Part shown: positions 34,397 to 49,300 of the stretch, piece after piece | How positions within the stretch are numbered: the first letter of the stretch is position 1 | How the letters are laid out: every line of letters begins with the position of its first letter | Origin: Paraescarpia echinospica | Lineage: Eukaryota; Annelida; Polychaeta; Sabellida; Siboglinidae | Length of the DNA stretch: 64,000 bases | Assembly (NCBI GenBank): GCA_020002185.1 | Contig: CM034533.1 | Span: 50,058,418-50,122,417 of the forward strand | Reading direction: 5' to 3' | Translations under genes and position numbers: made by a program | Notes under the pieces: generated by a model | Databases searched by the model: none | Told to the model about the DNA's origin: nothing | The model's input: the letters and a program-made list of their open reading frames with translations, nothing else

Positions 34397-37300
34397 CTAA
34401 AACAGTTGGAAAATACATTATTGATAATGATCCATTTGTTAGAGCATCAGAAAAAAATGAATATGTCACTTAAACTTAGTAAGTCTCTTCAATCCACCCC
34501 AGGGTAAGTAAGTAAAAGCTTTATTTCATGATGGTGACCATGTCACATATTACATCATGATTTTAAATGAGCCATCAATGGGCAACTCACCTCTGTACAT
34601 TGGTAAGCTGCCAGAAATTAAACTTGACTGTATTTGTAAATTTCCTCAATTTCCAAGTTCTTATCAATATTTCCTGTGAAAGTTTAAATTAATTTCACAT
34701 ATTTCTGTAGAAATAGATTTATTACATTAATTGGGGAAACTTGAACTCAGTTCAAAAACTAAGAATTGTATTTAATGATAAAACGCCTACATGTTTACAC
34801 AACTGAAACATGACTGAAACATGACAGTGACCCATGTGTCGACAGACTGACCTTCTCTGTCTGGGTGGTCATCATAGGCAGTGACTCATCATTTGGTGAC
34901 TGCGCTCCATTTGTGTTAGGACGCTCGCTCGCACGACCTCTGAAACCAGATTGAATCAGATTGAACCGGACTGAACCAGATCATCACACAACAAGAACAC
35001 AAATGTATGCATACAAAGCACTTAATAAGTTCATGTTTGACTTTTTTTTACACCATTTCGTCATCAAGCAGGCCTTGAATTTGGTGGTAGCTGGGTGGCC
35101 ATTTGCTCCCCTGAAACCATTGTATATTGGAAGTTAAACATCAGTTCATTGCCACATTGCCTTATAACGGTGCCACCAAAATTTATAAATGTAGACTAAT
35201 GCTAATTGCCCTTCAAGTTTAAAAAATTCAAGGTTTTAATCAGCCATCCCTAAAACGAACTGTTTATTTTTTGTTTGGCATAATAATAAATATTCACGAT
35301 TCCCATTTAGACAACAAATGCTGGTAGTTTGTTCCAATTATTCATTTCATGTGGAGAAATGACTACTTTCTTACATCCAAGTATCAGCTTCATTGTTGTT
35401 TTACCACACTGACCAATGTCCAAAGTTGTTCTACTGCCGTCTTTGACGGAACTATTTCCATTAGCATCTCTGTAACCACTCAATATTTAACAGTTACAAT
35501 GTCCACATCCTTCACAGGTATGCCAACTTACTCCTGGGTTAGCTTTTGCTATGTCACTATTGGCACTTATTGCTTATTGGCACCGATTGCTTTGAAGTTG
35601 GCTCGTTCCCACACTCCTGGCCAAACTGGAACAAGTACAGCTGATTGCGTGAACTTCCTGCTAATGATTACTGAACAGAACAGACAACCTCCCTTTAAAC
35701 ATGTCTGTTTATGTTCACTATTACACTACATGATCACATTCTTCCGAGTAATAAAGTACACATACTTACAACTTACATGCACTTGGTAGGCCTACTTACT
35801 ACTCAACGTACTACCTTCTTTGTTGCAACTACTGTCATCTGTTTCATTCACTAAGACAGATTTTCTGGTAGGTTTTGAAAGAATTGGAAATCAAGCAGAG
35901 ATACTCAAGCAATGAAACAAATGAGGACAGCTAACTATACCTGACCCAACCACCAGAGGCAGCACTAGTCACAAGCAGAGGTCACAGAAGATGATAGAGA
36001 ACAACTCCAATTCAAATATTAATGTCGGTGGAGTTAAACAGAAACTAATATCGTCTGCAAGTAAAATCTGGCAGGGTAGGGCACTAGAGGGACAACTAAC
36101 TAGATTGCCAGGGGGAGGGAGGGGGGTAAATAACTCTTTCACCACCATTTTCATTACCAAAGTTAAAAACATGATCTTGAAAGTACGGCATAGTCAGTGT
36201 CATCTATGTGTATCACACTGTTGTTGAATAACTCATACTGCAAAGAGATCATGCATTCGAAGAGAGGCATTTCCTTAAAATCTGAAAATAACCTATTATG
36301 TTGTATAAAATTATAACCTTTTTTTTTACAAAATGTGATCACAAATATAATATATCTTTATAATCTACAACTTTATTGACTTGGTGTAGATTATTAACTA
36401 AAATTAATCAAATTTGTCTACACCAATCCAATATCCACAACAAATAAACAATCAAAAAAACATCTTCTAAGTCTATCACAAAAATCGTTTTGCTTCTAAA
36501 CTTCTCACTTTATAACTTTTATATTTTTAACAATTAATTTTAGCATTAATCAAATGTAAAGTGATGCCACATAAATAATAAAAACAACTACATGCAAGCC
36601 ACGTGTTCACAATACGTAAGTTTGTATTTATTCTCAGCAATATTTCTGTGTAAACTGGATACAGTTATTGTAAACAGTTCTACAGTTGGACTGGATACAG
36701 TTGTTGTAAACAGTTCTACAGTTGGACTGGATACAGTTGTTGTAAACAGTTCTACAGTTGGACTGGATACAGTTGTTGTAAACAGTTGTACAGTTGGACT
36801 GGATACAGTTGTTGTAAACAGTTCTACAGTTGGACTGGATACAGTTGTTGTAAACAGTTCTACAGTTGGACTGGATACAGTTGTTGTAAACAGTTCTACA
36901 GTTGGACTGGATACAGTTGTTGTAAACAGTTCTACAGTTGGACTGGATACAGTTGTTGTAAACAGTTCTACAGTTGGACTGGATACAGTTGTTGTAAACA
37001 GTTCTACAGTTGGACTGGATACAGTTGTTGTAAACAGTTCTACAGTTGGACTGGATACAGTTGTTGTAAACAGTTCTACAGTTGGACTGGATACAGTTGT
37101 TGTAAACAGTTCTACAGTTGGACTGGATACAGTTGTTGTAAACAGTTCTACAGTTGGACTGGATACAGTTGTTGTAAACAGTTCTACAGTTGGACTGGAT
37201 ACAGTTGTTGTAAACAGTTCTACAGTTGGACTGGATACAGTTGTTGTAAACAGTTCTACAGTTGGACTGGATACAGTTGTTGTAAACAGTTCTACAGTTG

Positions 37301-40300
37301 GACTGGATACAGTTGTTGTAAACAGTTCTACAGTTGGACTGGATACAGTTGTTGTAAACAGTTCTACAGTTGGACTGGATACAGTTGTTGTAAACAGTTC
37401 TACAGTTGGACTGGATACAGTTGTTGTAAACAGTTCTACAGTTGGACTGGATACAGTTGTTGTAAACGGTTCTACAGTTGGACTGGATACAGTTGTTGTA
37501 AACGGTTCTACAGTTGGACTGGATACAGTTGTTGTAAACGGTTCTACAGTTGGACTGGATACAGTTGTTGTAAACGGTTCTACAGTTGGACTGGATACAG
37601 TTGTTGTAAACGGTTCTACAGTTGGACTGGATACAGTTATTGTAAACAGTTCTACAGTTGGACTGGATACAGTTGTTGTAAACAGTCATACAGTTGGACT
37701 GGATACAGTTGTTGTAAACAGTCATACAGTTGGACTGGATACAGTTATTGTAAACAGTCATACAGTTGGACTGGATACAGTTATTGTAAACAGTTCTACA
37801 GTTGGACTGGATACAGTTGTTGTAAACAGTTCTACAGATGGACTGGATACAGTTGTTGTAAACAGTTCTACAGTTGGACTGGATACAGTTGTTGTAAACA
37901 GTTCTACAGTTGGACTGGATACAGTTGTTGTAAACAGTTCTACAGTTGGACTGGATACAGTTGTTGTAAACAGTTCTACAGTTGGACTGGATACAGTTGT
38001 TGTAAACAGTTCTACAGTTGGACTGGATACAGTTGTTGTAAACAGTTCTACAGTTGGACTGGATACAGTTGTTGTAAACAGTTCTACAGTTGGACTGGAT
38101 ACAGTTGTTGTAAACAGTTCTACAGTTGGACTGGATACAGTTGTTGTAAACAGTTCTACAGTTGGACTGGATACAGTTGTTGTAAACAGTTCTACAGTTG
38201 GACTGGATACAGTTGTTGTAAACAGTTCTACAGTTGGACTGGATACAGTTTTTGTAAACAGTTCTACAGTTGGACTGGATACAGTTTTTGTAAACAGTTC
38301 TACAGTTGGACTGGATACAGTTTTTGTAAACAGTTCTACAGTTGGACTGGATACAGTTGTTGTAAACAGTTCTACAGTTGGACTGGATACAGTTGTTGTA
38401 AACAGTTCTACAGTTGGACTGGATACAGTTGTTGTAAACAGTTCTACAGTTGGACTGGATACAGTTGTTGTAAACAGTTCTACAGTTGGACTGGATACAG
38501 TTGTTGTAAACAGTTCTACAGTTGGACTGGATACAGTTGTTGTAAACAGTTCTACAGTTGGACTGGATACAGTTGTTGTAAACAGTTCTACAGTTGGACT
38601 GGAGACAGTTGTTGTAAACGGTTCTACAGTTGGACTGGATACAGTTGTTGTAAACGGTTCTACAGTTGGACTGGATACAGTTGTTGTAAACGGTTCTACA
38701 GTTGGACTGGATACAGTTGTTGTAAACGGTTCTACAGTTGGACTGGATACAGTTATTGTAAACGGTTCTACAGTTGGACTGGATACAGTTATTGTAAACG
38801 GTTCTACAGTTGGACTGGATACAGTTGTTGTAAACAGTCATACAGTTGGACTGGATACAGTTGTTGTAAACAGTCATACAGTTGGACTGGATACAGTTAT
38901 TGTAAACAGTCATACAGTTGGACTGGATACAGTTATTGTAAACAGTTCTACAGTTGGACTGGATACAGTTGTTGTAAACAGTTCTACAGATGGACTGGAT
39001 ACAGTTGTTGTAAACAGTTCTACAGTTGGACTGGATACAGTTGTTGTAAACAGTTCTACAGTTGGACTGGATACAGTTGTTGTAAACAGTTGTACAGTTG
39101 TACAGTTGGACTGGATACAGTTGTTGTAAACAGTTCTACAGTTGGACTGGATACAGTTGTTGTAAACAGTTCTACAGTTGGACTGGATACAGTTGTTGTA
39201 AACAGTTCTACAGTTGGACTGGATACAGTTGTTGTAAACAGTTCTACAGTTGGACTGGATACAGTTGTTGTAAACAGTTCTACAGTTGGACTGGATACAG
39301 TTGTTGTAAACAGTTCTACAGTTGGACTGGATACAGTTGTTGTAAACAGTTCTACAGTTGGATTGCTTTGCCCAGGTCTAAGGCTGCCTTTGGTGGTGAA
39401 AGAGTTTCATGCAGAACTGCGATACTCAACCACTGGACTGGAAGGACAGCTGCTCTCCTGTAGTGTGCCACTGTGGGCGATATGGAATATACATGGACTC
39501 ACATCGCTGTTATCGCTATGTTGCCATAGCAACCTGCCAGAAGTTGCATGCAACATAGGTTAAAACATTCAGTATACACACACAATGAAAAAATAACATA
39601 CTAAATTATAATAAAGTAGTATTGACACTGTCGTCTTTCTGAGGCAGTTTTGCCTGTTGATGACTAAGTATTATTGGAAGGTGCTGGCTACATCATGAAG
39701 GACTGGAACTATCTAAGGGCATCCACAGGTCAATGGGTCAGAAGATCAATAACATTGGGTTTATTTAGTATGAAACATCAAACATAATAAACCAAAAACA
39801 TTGTTTGCAATTTGAATGCTGAACCCAATGTTCAAATTGTAAACAAAACATTGAAATTGTTGGAAGTATCGCAGGGCTTACAATAAGTTCAAGACAACAA
39901 ACTAAACAGAAAATAAACAGACCATGTGCTTCCTTATTAGGAATGTAAACGACACATCCCACAAAAGTTGTGGAGACCAAATATAAACACAACAGCTACC
40001 TAAATAGAAGCTGTAGTAAGTAGGTACCAACTACACACAGAAATTATACAACGTGAATAAACTGTCAGAACCAAAAGAACATTTCAATTGTTTTGTTTAC
40101 ACTGCAGAGCCAACATTTTGTACAACATTTTGGAAAATTACAACAAAACTGCTAAGTTGTTTAACTTAAAAATTAAAAATTTATCAAATAAGTAATTTAG
40201 TATGTGTTCAGCAGCACAATCTATCATGTAGACAGTGTAGCCAGCTGCAGCAATAGCACCATGTACTGCACAGTTTAAAAAACAGACAATTCATAATTTC

Positions 40301-43300
40301 AGTACAAAATAAAGATTATTTTCACAAAAAGTTTGAATTTGATTGCCAACCAACTTTGATATTAAATATATGTTAACCAATTATAAACAATTGAAATTTT
40401 ATAATAAACTGTGTTAGTATTGTGATTCATTGATGACAGTTGTATTCTGTGCCAGGTCTTACCTGTAGTGTGCGAGCTTGCGTCTGTAGTATATAATGAC
40501 GACACACAGAACGAGAATGAAGAGGAGAATGAGGCCACAGAACACGCCCCCCACAGTGAGACCAAACACTGACTTTGCAATGCCGACAAAAGTGTGAGTG
40601 TCTTCTTGGACGACTGAGTCCGTGGAGGAGTTTCTGGCTGTAAGGCAAGGAGAATAGTGAGTGGCGACTCTCAGGTAGAAGGATAAACATCTCCAGGGCT
40701 CTTATGTTCCAGTAAACATGCCTTAGATAAACACATTTCCAACAAAAATGATAACCAATCAGCTAGCTTAACAAGAGCAATGTGGCTGTCTTGTAATAAC
40801 AGACATGCAATAAATATGAGCATCAGGTAAAACACATACTTAAATAACAATGGTACATTGAATTACATACATAATTTATGTAGCCAGAACAATAAATGAA
40901 TTAGTTAACAGAACAAGATGATCTATTCATAGTGATCATTATGCAAATATATTAAAGCCTAGGAGCTTGGTAATTAATATACATATAATTACAATAAATT
41001 TTCTATAACATAAATTAATGAATTAATTGATAAAATGGTTAATCGATTAACATAAGAAGATGAACTATTTACAGTGATCATTGTGCATAATATATTAAAT
41101 CAAAACCTCAGCAACTAATTGTACATAATCTTATATCTACTAGTCCATAAATAAATTCATAAATTAATAAAAAGGTTAATTAATTAATTAATACAAGATG
41201 AACTTTGCAGTGGCATGCAGTCAGTATATAGCACTACCTAGAGTGTAAATCTACAATAAGAGAGGCTGCAAAAACAGTGCATCCGCAGCAGATTAAACAT
41301 TAACTCACTTAAAATAGTGCATCTGCAGCAGGTTAAACATTAACTCACTTAAAACAGTGCATCCGCAGCAGGTTAAACATTAACTCACTTAAAACAGTGT
41401 ATCCGTGGCAGGTTAAACATTAACTCACTTAAAACAGTGCATCCGTGGCAGGTTAAACATTAACTCACTTAAAACAGTGCATCCGCGGCAGTTTAAACAT
41501 TAACTCACTTAATACAGTGCATCCGTGGCAGGTTAAACATTAACTCACTTAATACAGTGCATCCGTGGCAGTTTAAACATTAACTCACTTAATACAGTGC
41601 ATCCGTGGCAGGTTAAACATTAACTCACTTAAAACAGTGCATCCGTGGCAGGTTAAACATTAACTCATTAAAACAGTGCATCCGTGGCAGGTTAAACATT
41701 AACTCACTTAAAACAGTGCATCCGTGGCAGGTTAAACATTAACTCACTTAAAACAGTGCATCCGTGGCAGGTTAAACATTAACTCACTTAAAACAGTGCA
41801 TCCGCGGCAGTTTAAACATTAACTCACTTAAAATAGGTTGAACATTTTCTTTCACAGTCTTTACACACTTACACATATACATTCTTTTTTGCAAGATTAA
41901 CTGAAAATGTTTTAATGTAAATTGTTAATTAATGTGAGCACTTTGTTGGGAAAATGTATCTTCCCAACAAGGAGTGGCCCATCAAAATTATACATCAACA
42001 AAACCAAATTTATTTTTAGGTGTATTCGGTCTGTGAGTAAAACTGATAACAGGATCCATCATTTTGTAATTCCTGTCAACCACTGACAATATGAGAAAGA
42101 AATGCATCCACAGCCTTTGCAAAATTCCAGTATCCCTTTGGCCACAAAATCACCATCACGTTGATGTATAAATCACTTCCAGTTAGCTTCAGTTATGGTG
42201 ACGTGTGTCATCCCGGTTGAACTAAACTTGAATGTATTGTATGCAGAGGATGGCATGGCCTGCTCTATAACTTTGTCTCTGCCTTAGCATCACTGTCATA
42301 CAGATCATTTGTCTTCTGCATTCCATTGCCAACTTATCTCTTCAATGAGAAGTAGTTTTAAATATGTGGTAACCATAACTAATTGACAAAAATGTGTTTT
42401 CTAATTCAGAGAGACACACATCATTGGTGTCATGAATTGTATATTTTAAAAATGGGCCAAGTGGCCCTGAAGTCCTTTGGACTAATATGTCTATATGCTG
42501 ACCAAATGAGTGATAAGTCAGAAAAATTATAACATTGTTTTCTTACATCCTTGTAAAGGTTTGGTAGGATGCTTTACACGGTTTCAAAAAATATGACTGC
42601 TACAAAAATTGGCAAAGTTATGGAGCATTGAACATGGTAGGGATCAAAAAGTGAAAATGAAGAAAACGGCTGTTGAAGTTTTACATTATATATGCATGGA
42701 TTGCATGGAAATATTACATGCACAACATTCAAATGTGGCACACAGTATGTCATATGTATGTTATGTTGCAATGATACACTGGAAGTACAAATGTGCTGCT
42801 ACAAAGACTTATCAAGTTATGCCAGATTATGTTTTTATGTGTAAAACTAAGAGGACAGATTATTTGAGAGCAAAAGGTACTCACTGTCTGACACAGTTTA
42901 AAACCTACAGGCAACTGTCCTGTTTAACAGGGGTCTAGTGGCTTAATGCTGTCTGTTGACACAAACTACTGCCAGTGACCAATTACACATTAGTCACAGT
43001 TTCTATCAAACATTAGCAGGCAGAGAATCTTAGCTCCACAGCTGGGTGTAATACATAACCAGAGCCACCACTGATTCATGGACAAGTAGATTAGCTCAAT
43101 GCACCAACTAAGACAATACACAACACTGTGAGTGACAGTGTCCAGAGTGAGGCCTAGCAGTGTCATCATTGCTGAATAGATTAATTAAACCTGCCAAGTG
43201 GGTGACATTCTGCACAAGTGTTCATTAATCCTTAGTGATTGTTCAGAACACTAGACTGACCACATACCTAAACAAAGCAAATGTAATAGGTGAAGAACAG

Positions 43301-46300
43301 GCAGTGTTTAAATAGGGGTATTTGTTTAATTGTATTTGTCTCGACACAAAAGGCTTTATTGTGCCTTCATCAATTATAAGAAAGCATTTGATTTAGCAGA
43401 CCGGTCCTCCCTGTGGTCTAAGATAATTTCATGCGGTATTAATGGTATCGTGTTGAAAGTTGTATACTACATGTACAAAAATGCTAAATCATGTATAAAT
43501 CAGGGCCAGGCTGTGTCAGCCTTCTTCTCATGTGATGTATACGTATGGCAAGGAGAAAACTTGTGTCCTTTGTTATTTGCTATTTACCTGAATAATTTTG
43601 AACACTGTTAGTCACAATTATAACAGACTTGACATGGCAGCTGGTGAAATTTACAACCTTAGGGATGATGATGCAGAAAATGTATGTTCTACTATATGCT
43701 GATGACACTAGAATGATTCAATCAAATACAGATTTCTTGCTTGTGTATAGCGGAACTATGTCAACTATTCTAATGGTTGACATTTGGTTGTTTCATGTGT
43801 TTGTTTCAATTATTAGTCTATATTGATACAATTGATTTACACAGTACCATTGCTACACAAGGCATGGCAAGCATAAACAGAACAGTAGAATGCATTTGAT
43901 ATCAATAAAGTGTAGGATATTTCACTCTATAATTGTCCAGAATATTAATTTTTTATGTTTGTCACCTACAGGTGACAGAATATTAATTTTCTATGTTTGT
44001 CACCTACAGACAATACATCTATAACCAATAGACACCACAGTCACACCATTTTATACTAATTAAGTGAACATCAAAATAAACACAACTTGCAGTTATAGAA
44101 AATCAATAGTTTTGAAGATAAAAAGTGTTAGGCAACTGTTCAGTCTAACAGGGGTCAAGTGTGTCTACTCTGCCTGGGCACTGTGACCAATTAAAGCTTA
44201 GTCAAGGTCTCAATGGAACAGTAGCACTAGGCTGCAGAGTTTAGTCATGGTGTTGACTTTGTGGCACATTAAACAAAATCTAATGTTGGGGGTGTCTCAA
44301 GGGCCCTTCTCAAAACCACATCACTAGATAATGTAAAACGTTTGCACTTTGGGGGCCCCTTAGAATGATTCAATCAAATACAGATTTCTTGTATATAGTG
44401 GCAGCACCCTAAGATACATCTATGCAAAATTTGAAAAAAAGTTGCTGAACAGTTTTGAAAAAATAGGCCAAATGTTACATTTTTACCAGTTTTGGGGTCC
44501 TTGGAGGCCCTAGGGAGCCCTTAAAATGATTCAATCAAATACAGATTTCTCGTGCGTAGTGGCAGTGCCCTAAGATATGTCTATACAAAATTAGAGAAAA
44601 AGTTGCTGAACGGTTTCTGAGATACGGCAGCTAACGGCGGACAGAGGTCGGCGGACGCAGAGTGATGGCAATAGTCCCTTGGACCTTCAGCCAAAGGACT
44701 AAAAACGGAAATGAACGATCTAGTGGTGCCACATAGCGGACTACAGTAGAGACAGTAACAAATACACATACTTTCCACCATGTGGCGCCACCATTTTGAC
44801 ATTTTCACACTGGTTTAAGGGGTCAGCACACTGTTGAACTTCCTGCTTGATTACAGACGAAAAAAAGTGCATTATATTTTTTAGAAATGATTTTTTACAA
44901 TGTTCACTTGCTCTGACATAAGTGCATTTGAGTAGTCAGATTTCTAGATGTGATTGTAGCAGCTGTTGACAGTAAAATGGTGTCTTTTTAGCTGATTTTA
45001 CTAAGCGGAAGGGTATCTGGCAGCAATTTGGCTAGTTGACACTTTAGCCGGATTAGTGCCTGCATGCATTTGTAAATATTGACGGGTGTCATACATACAG
45101 GCAATTTGCAAGAGCTAGAGATATTAGATTTTGACTAAAATCGACCAGCATGTCAATGAGATGATAATAACAGCAGGTGGGAAGTTTAAGAAACTTTACA
45201 GGTCACGTTTTCTTATAATCACACAAAACATTAACATGGTCGTCAATGGGAAAACTGACAGTGTGCTGAGCCCTTAAGAAACAGAATTTTTGTAACCTTA
45301 AGAATATTCCGTAAGCATACTGTACGCTAAAAAGAATGAATACGGTACATGTGAAATACTAGGTGATGTCAGAGAACAACCTTCCTACCCTCGCACTGTG
45401 CAATGGTAGGTGCCCACCACTGATCTGACTTAGTACACTGCATGCTGACAGGAGTATCAGGGTAGTACCCTCGGTGACATGTAAGTGTGCACACACTACC
45501 CGAGTCCTGCTTCCTTGTTGTACAGTCCCGCGGCTCATACGTGCCGTGGACGACCTCACTTAAAGCACCACACTGACGGACTAAAATAGAACCATTCAAA
45601 ATAAAAGTGTAAAAATAACTACCATATAAACAAACGCCAAACAACATTATACATGCTCTAAACAGATGTGACAGCCCCATAACATGCAGACAAATTTATC
45701 CGAAAGCCCAAGAACATGCAGCAAAATTATGTGAGTCTTAGAACATGCAGGCAAATTATTGCTAAACTTCAAACAAACATACGCGGTAAAAGGAAATTAA
45801 ATAATTGTAAATCATAAAATAAATGACAAGGCAAGAATTGTATTGTTGCACAATGAGCATACTGGAAGCAATGTTAAAAAAATTGTAGCATGCTTTGCTA
45901 GTAAAACTACTACTAAACAGCAACAACACAGGTAATAAAATATGTAATTTAAGTGCCACTGAATGAATTTTGTCCAGAATTTGTCAGAAATCATGCAAAC
46001 AGCCGACTAGTTTTCTAGCATTGACCAGGGTGCTTAACTTAAAAACACAACAGAACATTTGTACAGAAATTACCCCCACACCTACTCACCCTGAACAGTT
46101 ACTGTAGTTGAACAGGTCGCATTAAACCTTGGCTTGTTGATGCTTGAAATCTCACATGAGTATTCGCCTGCATCATCATGTGTGGCTCGGAATGACACGA
46201 CTCGTCGCACCGATGTCATGGTATCCTGGTTGACACTGGCTAGCTGCTGGTTGCCATGGCGCCAGGTGACACGCCACGGAGTGACAGCATCATCGTCAGC

Positions 46301-49300
46301 AGTGAAGTTGAGTTGACATATGACATTTGTCATCTGTCCTTCCTGGACAGTCACTGCACCGTCAATGTCACACTCCTGCGAGTCTACAACGATTCAAGTC
46401 ATGTCATATCACTAACTCTTGATTCTGCTCAATTTGTTTGGGAAATAAAATGTGTTTTTAACTGTTTAGAAATCTTGTACTTAAATTTTATTATGCTTGA
46501 TGATTGAGAAAATTAAATATTAAAATAAAATGTTTATTTTTTAGTATCTACACATGCAATAGTACCTATATTACTTTGCTGACACAATCCATCATATTGT
46601 CACAATTTCACAGTGTTTTGCTTTTCATTCTAGACTAGTCCAGAGTTTTGTATTTTAATTGAACTGATATTGGATTTATCAGTATTGATAACATCTTGGT
46701 AGGTCAAAAAGAGCTTCCGTACAAAATATGTTAATATATTTTATCTTTAACATCTTAATATTTTCAAAAGTACTTGATTTAAAAATAAGCACATAAAATA
46801 AGCATATTTTGTGATATATACAAATTGTTTTACTAAAATTATTAACACACCAATTAATCTTCCAATAATTTTGTTATACAACTGTTTAAAGAAGTTTGCC
46901 ATTTCTTGTATCACTCACCCACAACTGTCAGATACGCTGTGTAATTGTTCCGGTTGCTGAGTTCACATGCATATTTCCCAGCATCCTTTGCATCAACATT
47001 TTTTATGAGCAGATTATAATGTCCAATGATCTCGTATTTATCAGAGTCAACATGAACCACTGCACTGCCTGTAGCTGAAGGGTTCGAAACAAAGATTGTT
47101 GTCGGGGGCGATTCCGCTGACGCCCACCACCAGGTGATGCTGTCGGTGCGAGTCATCCCCTTCACGCTGCAGTTCAACAAGGCCGCCGTTCCCGTGGCAA
47201 TGACGATGCTTCTTGGCTCATCAATGACACGGACGTGGCCGACAGTCCACTCTAGAGAGAAGAGAAGAATGGTGAGATGTTTGACAAAAATAAACCAACA
47301 GCAGAACCTTGTTTTAACATCACCTGAGTAACACAGCCACCTCACAATTAAGGTCACCCAAGGAGAGTCCAAAATTATTTCCACATAGAATAAAGCATAT
47401 GATTTTAGTACCGCTAATACAGTCACCTCCCTATTCAGGTCACTTTTGTCCAGTCCCAAGGGTGACCTTAATAGTGGGGTTCCTCTGTACAGCAGAACCT
47501 CCTTAATCAGGACACTTTGGTCCAAAGGGCATGTGGTCGGATAAACAAGTTTTTCAGATAAACGAATCAAGCACATGACAAGGAATGCACCTACCATTCA
47601 CGTGAGATAATGTCCAGACATTTTTGGATTATCAGAAGATTAACAAAGATCGACTGTGGAATAATATTGGAGTTACACTGGAAGGGTCTTCAGAGTAAGA
47701 GTGTTGGCACTATGTGCACAGCGTGGCATAAAGCATGGAGAAAGTGTTGTCTCATTGTTACCAGATAGTTTACCACTATTGGTCAACTTGAAGCAAAGCA
47801 CGTGCCAGCTGAGAACTCTCAGACACCAAGGTAGGCTATGCACAAATAGAAACGAGTATTTGGCCAGTCTTCTTTCTCAAATGTTTCCATCAATATGTTT
47901 TGGTCGAGAAACAGTTGAATGCACCTACGCCAACCACAAGCTGCTTGAGACAAGACAAGAACCTCTTGTTCAAAGCACCAGAAATGATCCAAGGGAGACA
48001 AGGCAAGGAGGTGCACCTTGCTGAAGCTTTATCTCGAGCATATCTCACGACAGCAATGAGTTCTCTCAAGTCAATGTTATCAAGCACCTGCCAATTGGAA
48101 AATAACACTGAAGAACCTATGTGAAGCAACTGACGCAGACAACATGATGCACACATTCAAAGAGACAATACTGAACTGTCGGCTGGGCACAAATCTACTC
48201 CTACTTCACCATGAGGAACATTCTAGCAGTACAAGATGAACTGGTTTCCAGAGGGGAACTACAACAGAGATGCTAGTGATCTGTCAGTATTGTAGGAAGG
48301 AGACTCAGTTCAACTGAAACCCTTCTGTCTAGCACAGAAGACATGGCAGAGATGAAGCGTCGTGGCAAGACTGGATGAAAGATCGTACTAGGTGGAGACA
48401 ATCCTTCGTACTTACAGGCACAACCGTGTGCACCTGGCTTGTATCAACCCGACGAACAAGACTGTGCTGTGATGCCACTGGTGACACCTCAACCAGCGAG
48501 AAGTCTGCTGAGCCCTGTGCAATGTGAATGCAGGAACAAAAACTTGACTGTGCAAGTGCGGAAATCAACTTGTGCCTCAAAACCACCAACTTACCTCCCA
48601 TATTACGAACTCTTGGAGAAATGACTGTAAGAGAAGTGACAACACAAAAGCAGAGATAGTGTTAATTTTATAAATTAATCAAGACAGTGATATTTTATTT
48701 GCAAATATGTGACATATATCTGACTAAATCTCAAGTGATTTTAAAGAATTATATAGTGAACCTATGATTAAAATTAGCGAACTCTGATCTGTTGATGAAG
48801 CATGTGAAGAACATTCAGACACTAGAATCAGTTGTTTACAGCATTAGGCTTGATATATTATTCACTGTATTGTTTCATCCTCAAAGAAGAGGGGGTGTTA
48901 ATAATGCTGATCTGTTTATGTAGATCGCCAATCGATTGGACACGCCTGTTACATCAATGGAAGCAGCCTGTTCTAAATATGATACAATAAATCCTCCTCC
49001 ACATGTAGCACAGAAGGACGTTTATAAATGTATTTGCATCCAGTCAAACTATTAATGCTACTTGCATAGCTTTTAGTTACAAAGATTACTGCAACAATTA
49101 ACTGTAGCTTGTATGACCAAACAATAACATAAACACCCAGCCATTCTGCGAGCCACGTACCATAGAGTTGCAGCTTAGCTTTAGCCTTGCCAAGTGAGTT
49201 CTCAGCCACACACTCGTAGGTGCCAAAGTCCTCTTGCTGCAGCCCAAACACATAGAGACTGAAGATCTTGGTATGGCTGCTCTGGTCGTAACTGTCAACA

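Noticed and set aside
35349..35789. 146-codon plus-strand ORF
   Set aside because: No recognisable motif, AT-rich context, inside an intron of the opposite strand; probably chance or old repeat.
36592..39563. Very long ORFs (up to 925 codons on plus, 759 on minus)
   Set aside because: They exist in three frames at once because a 36-bp tandem unit has no stop in them. No start context, no family, and antisense to an intron.
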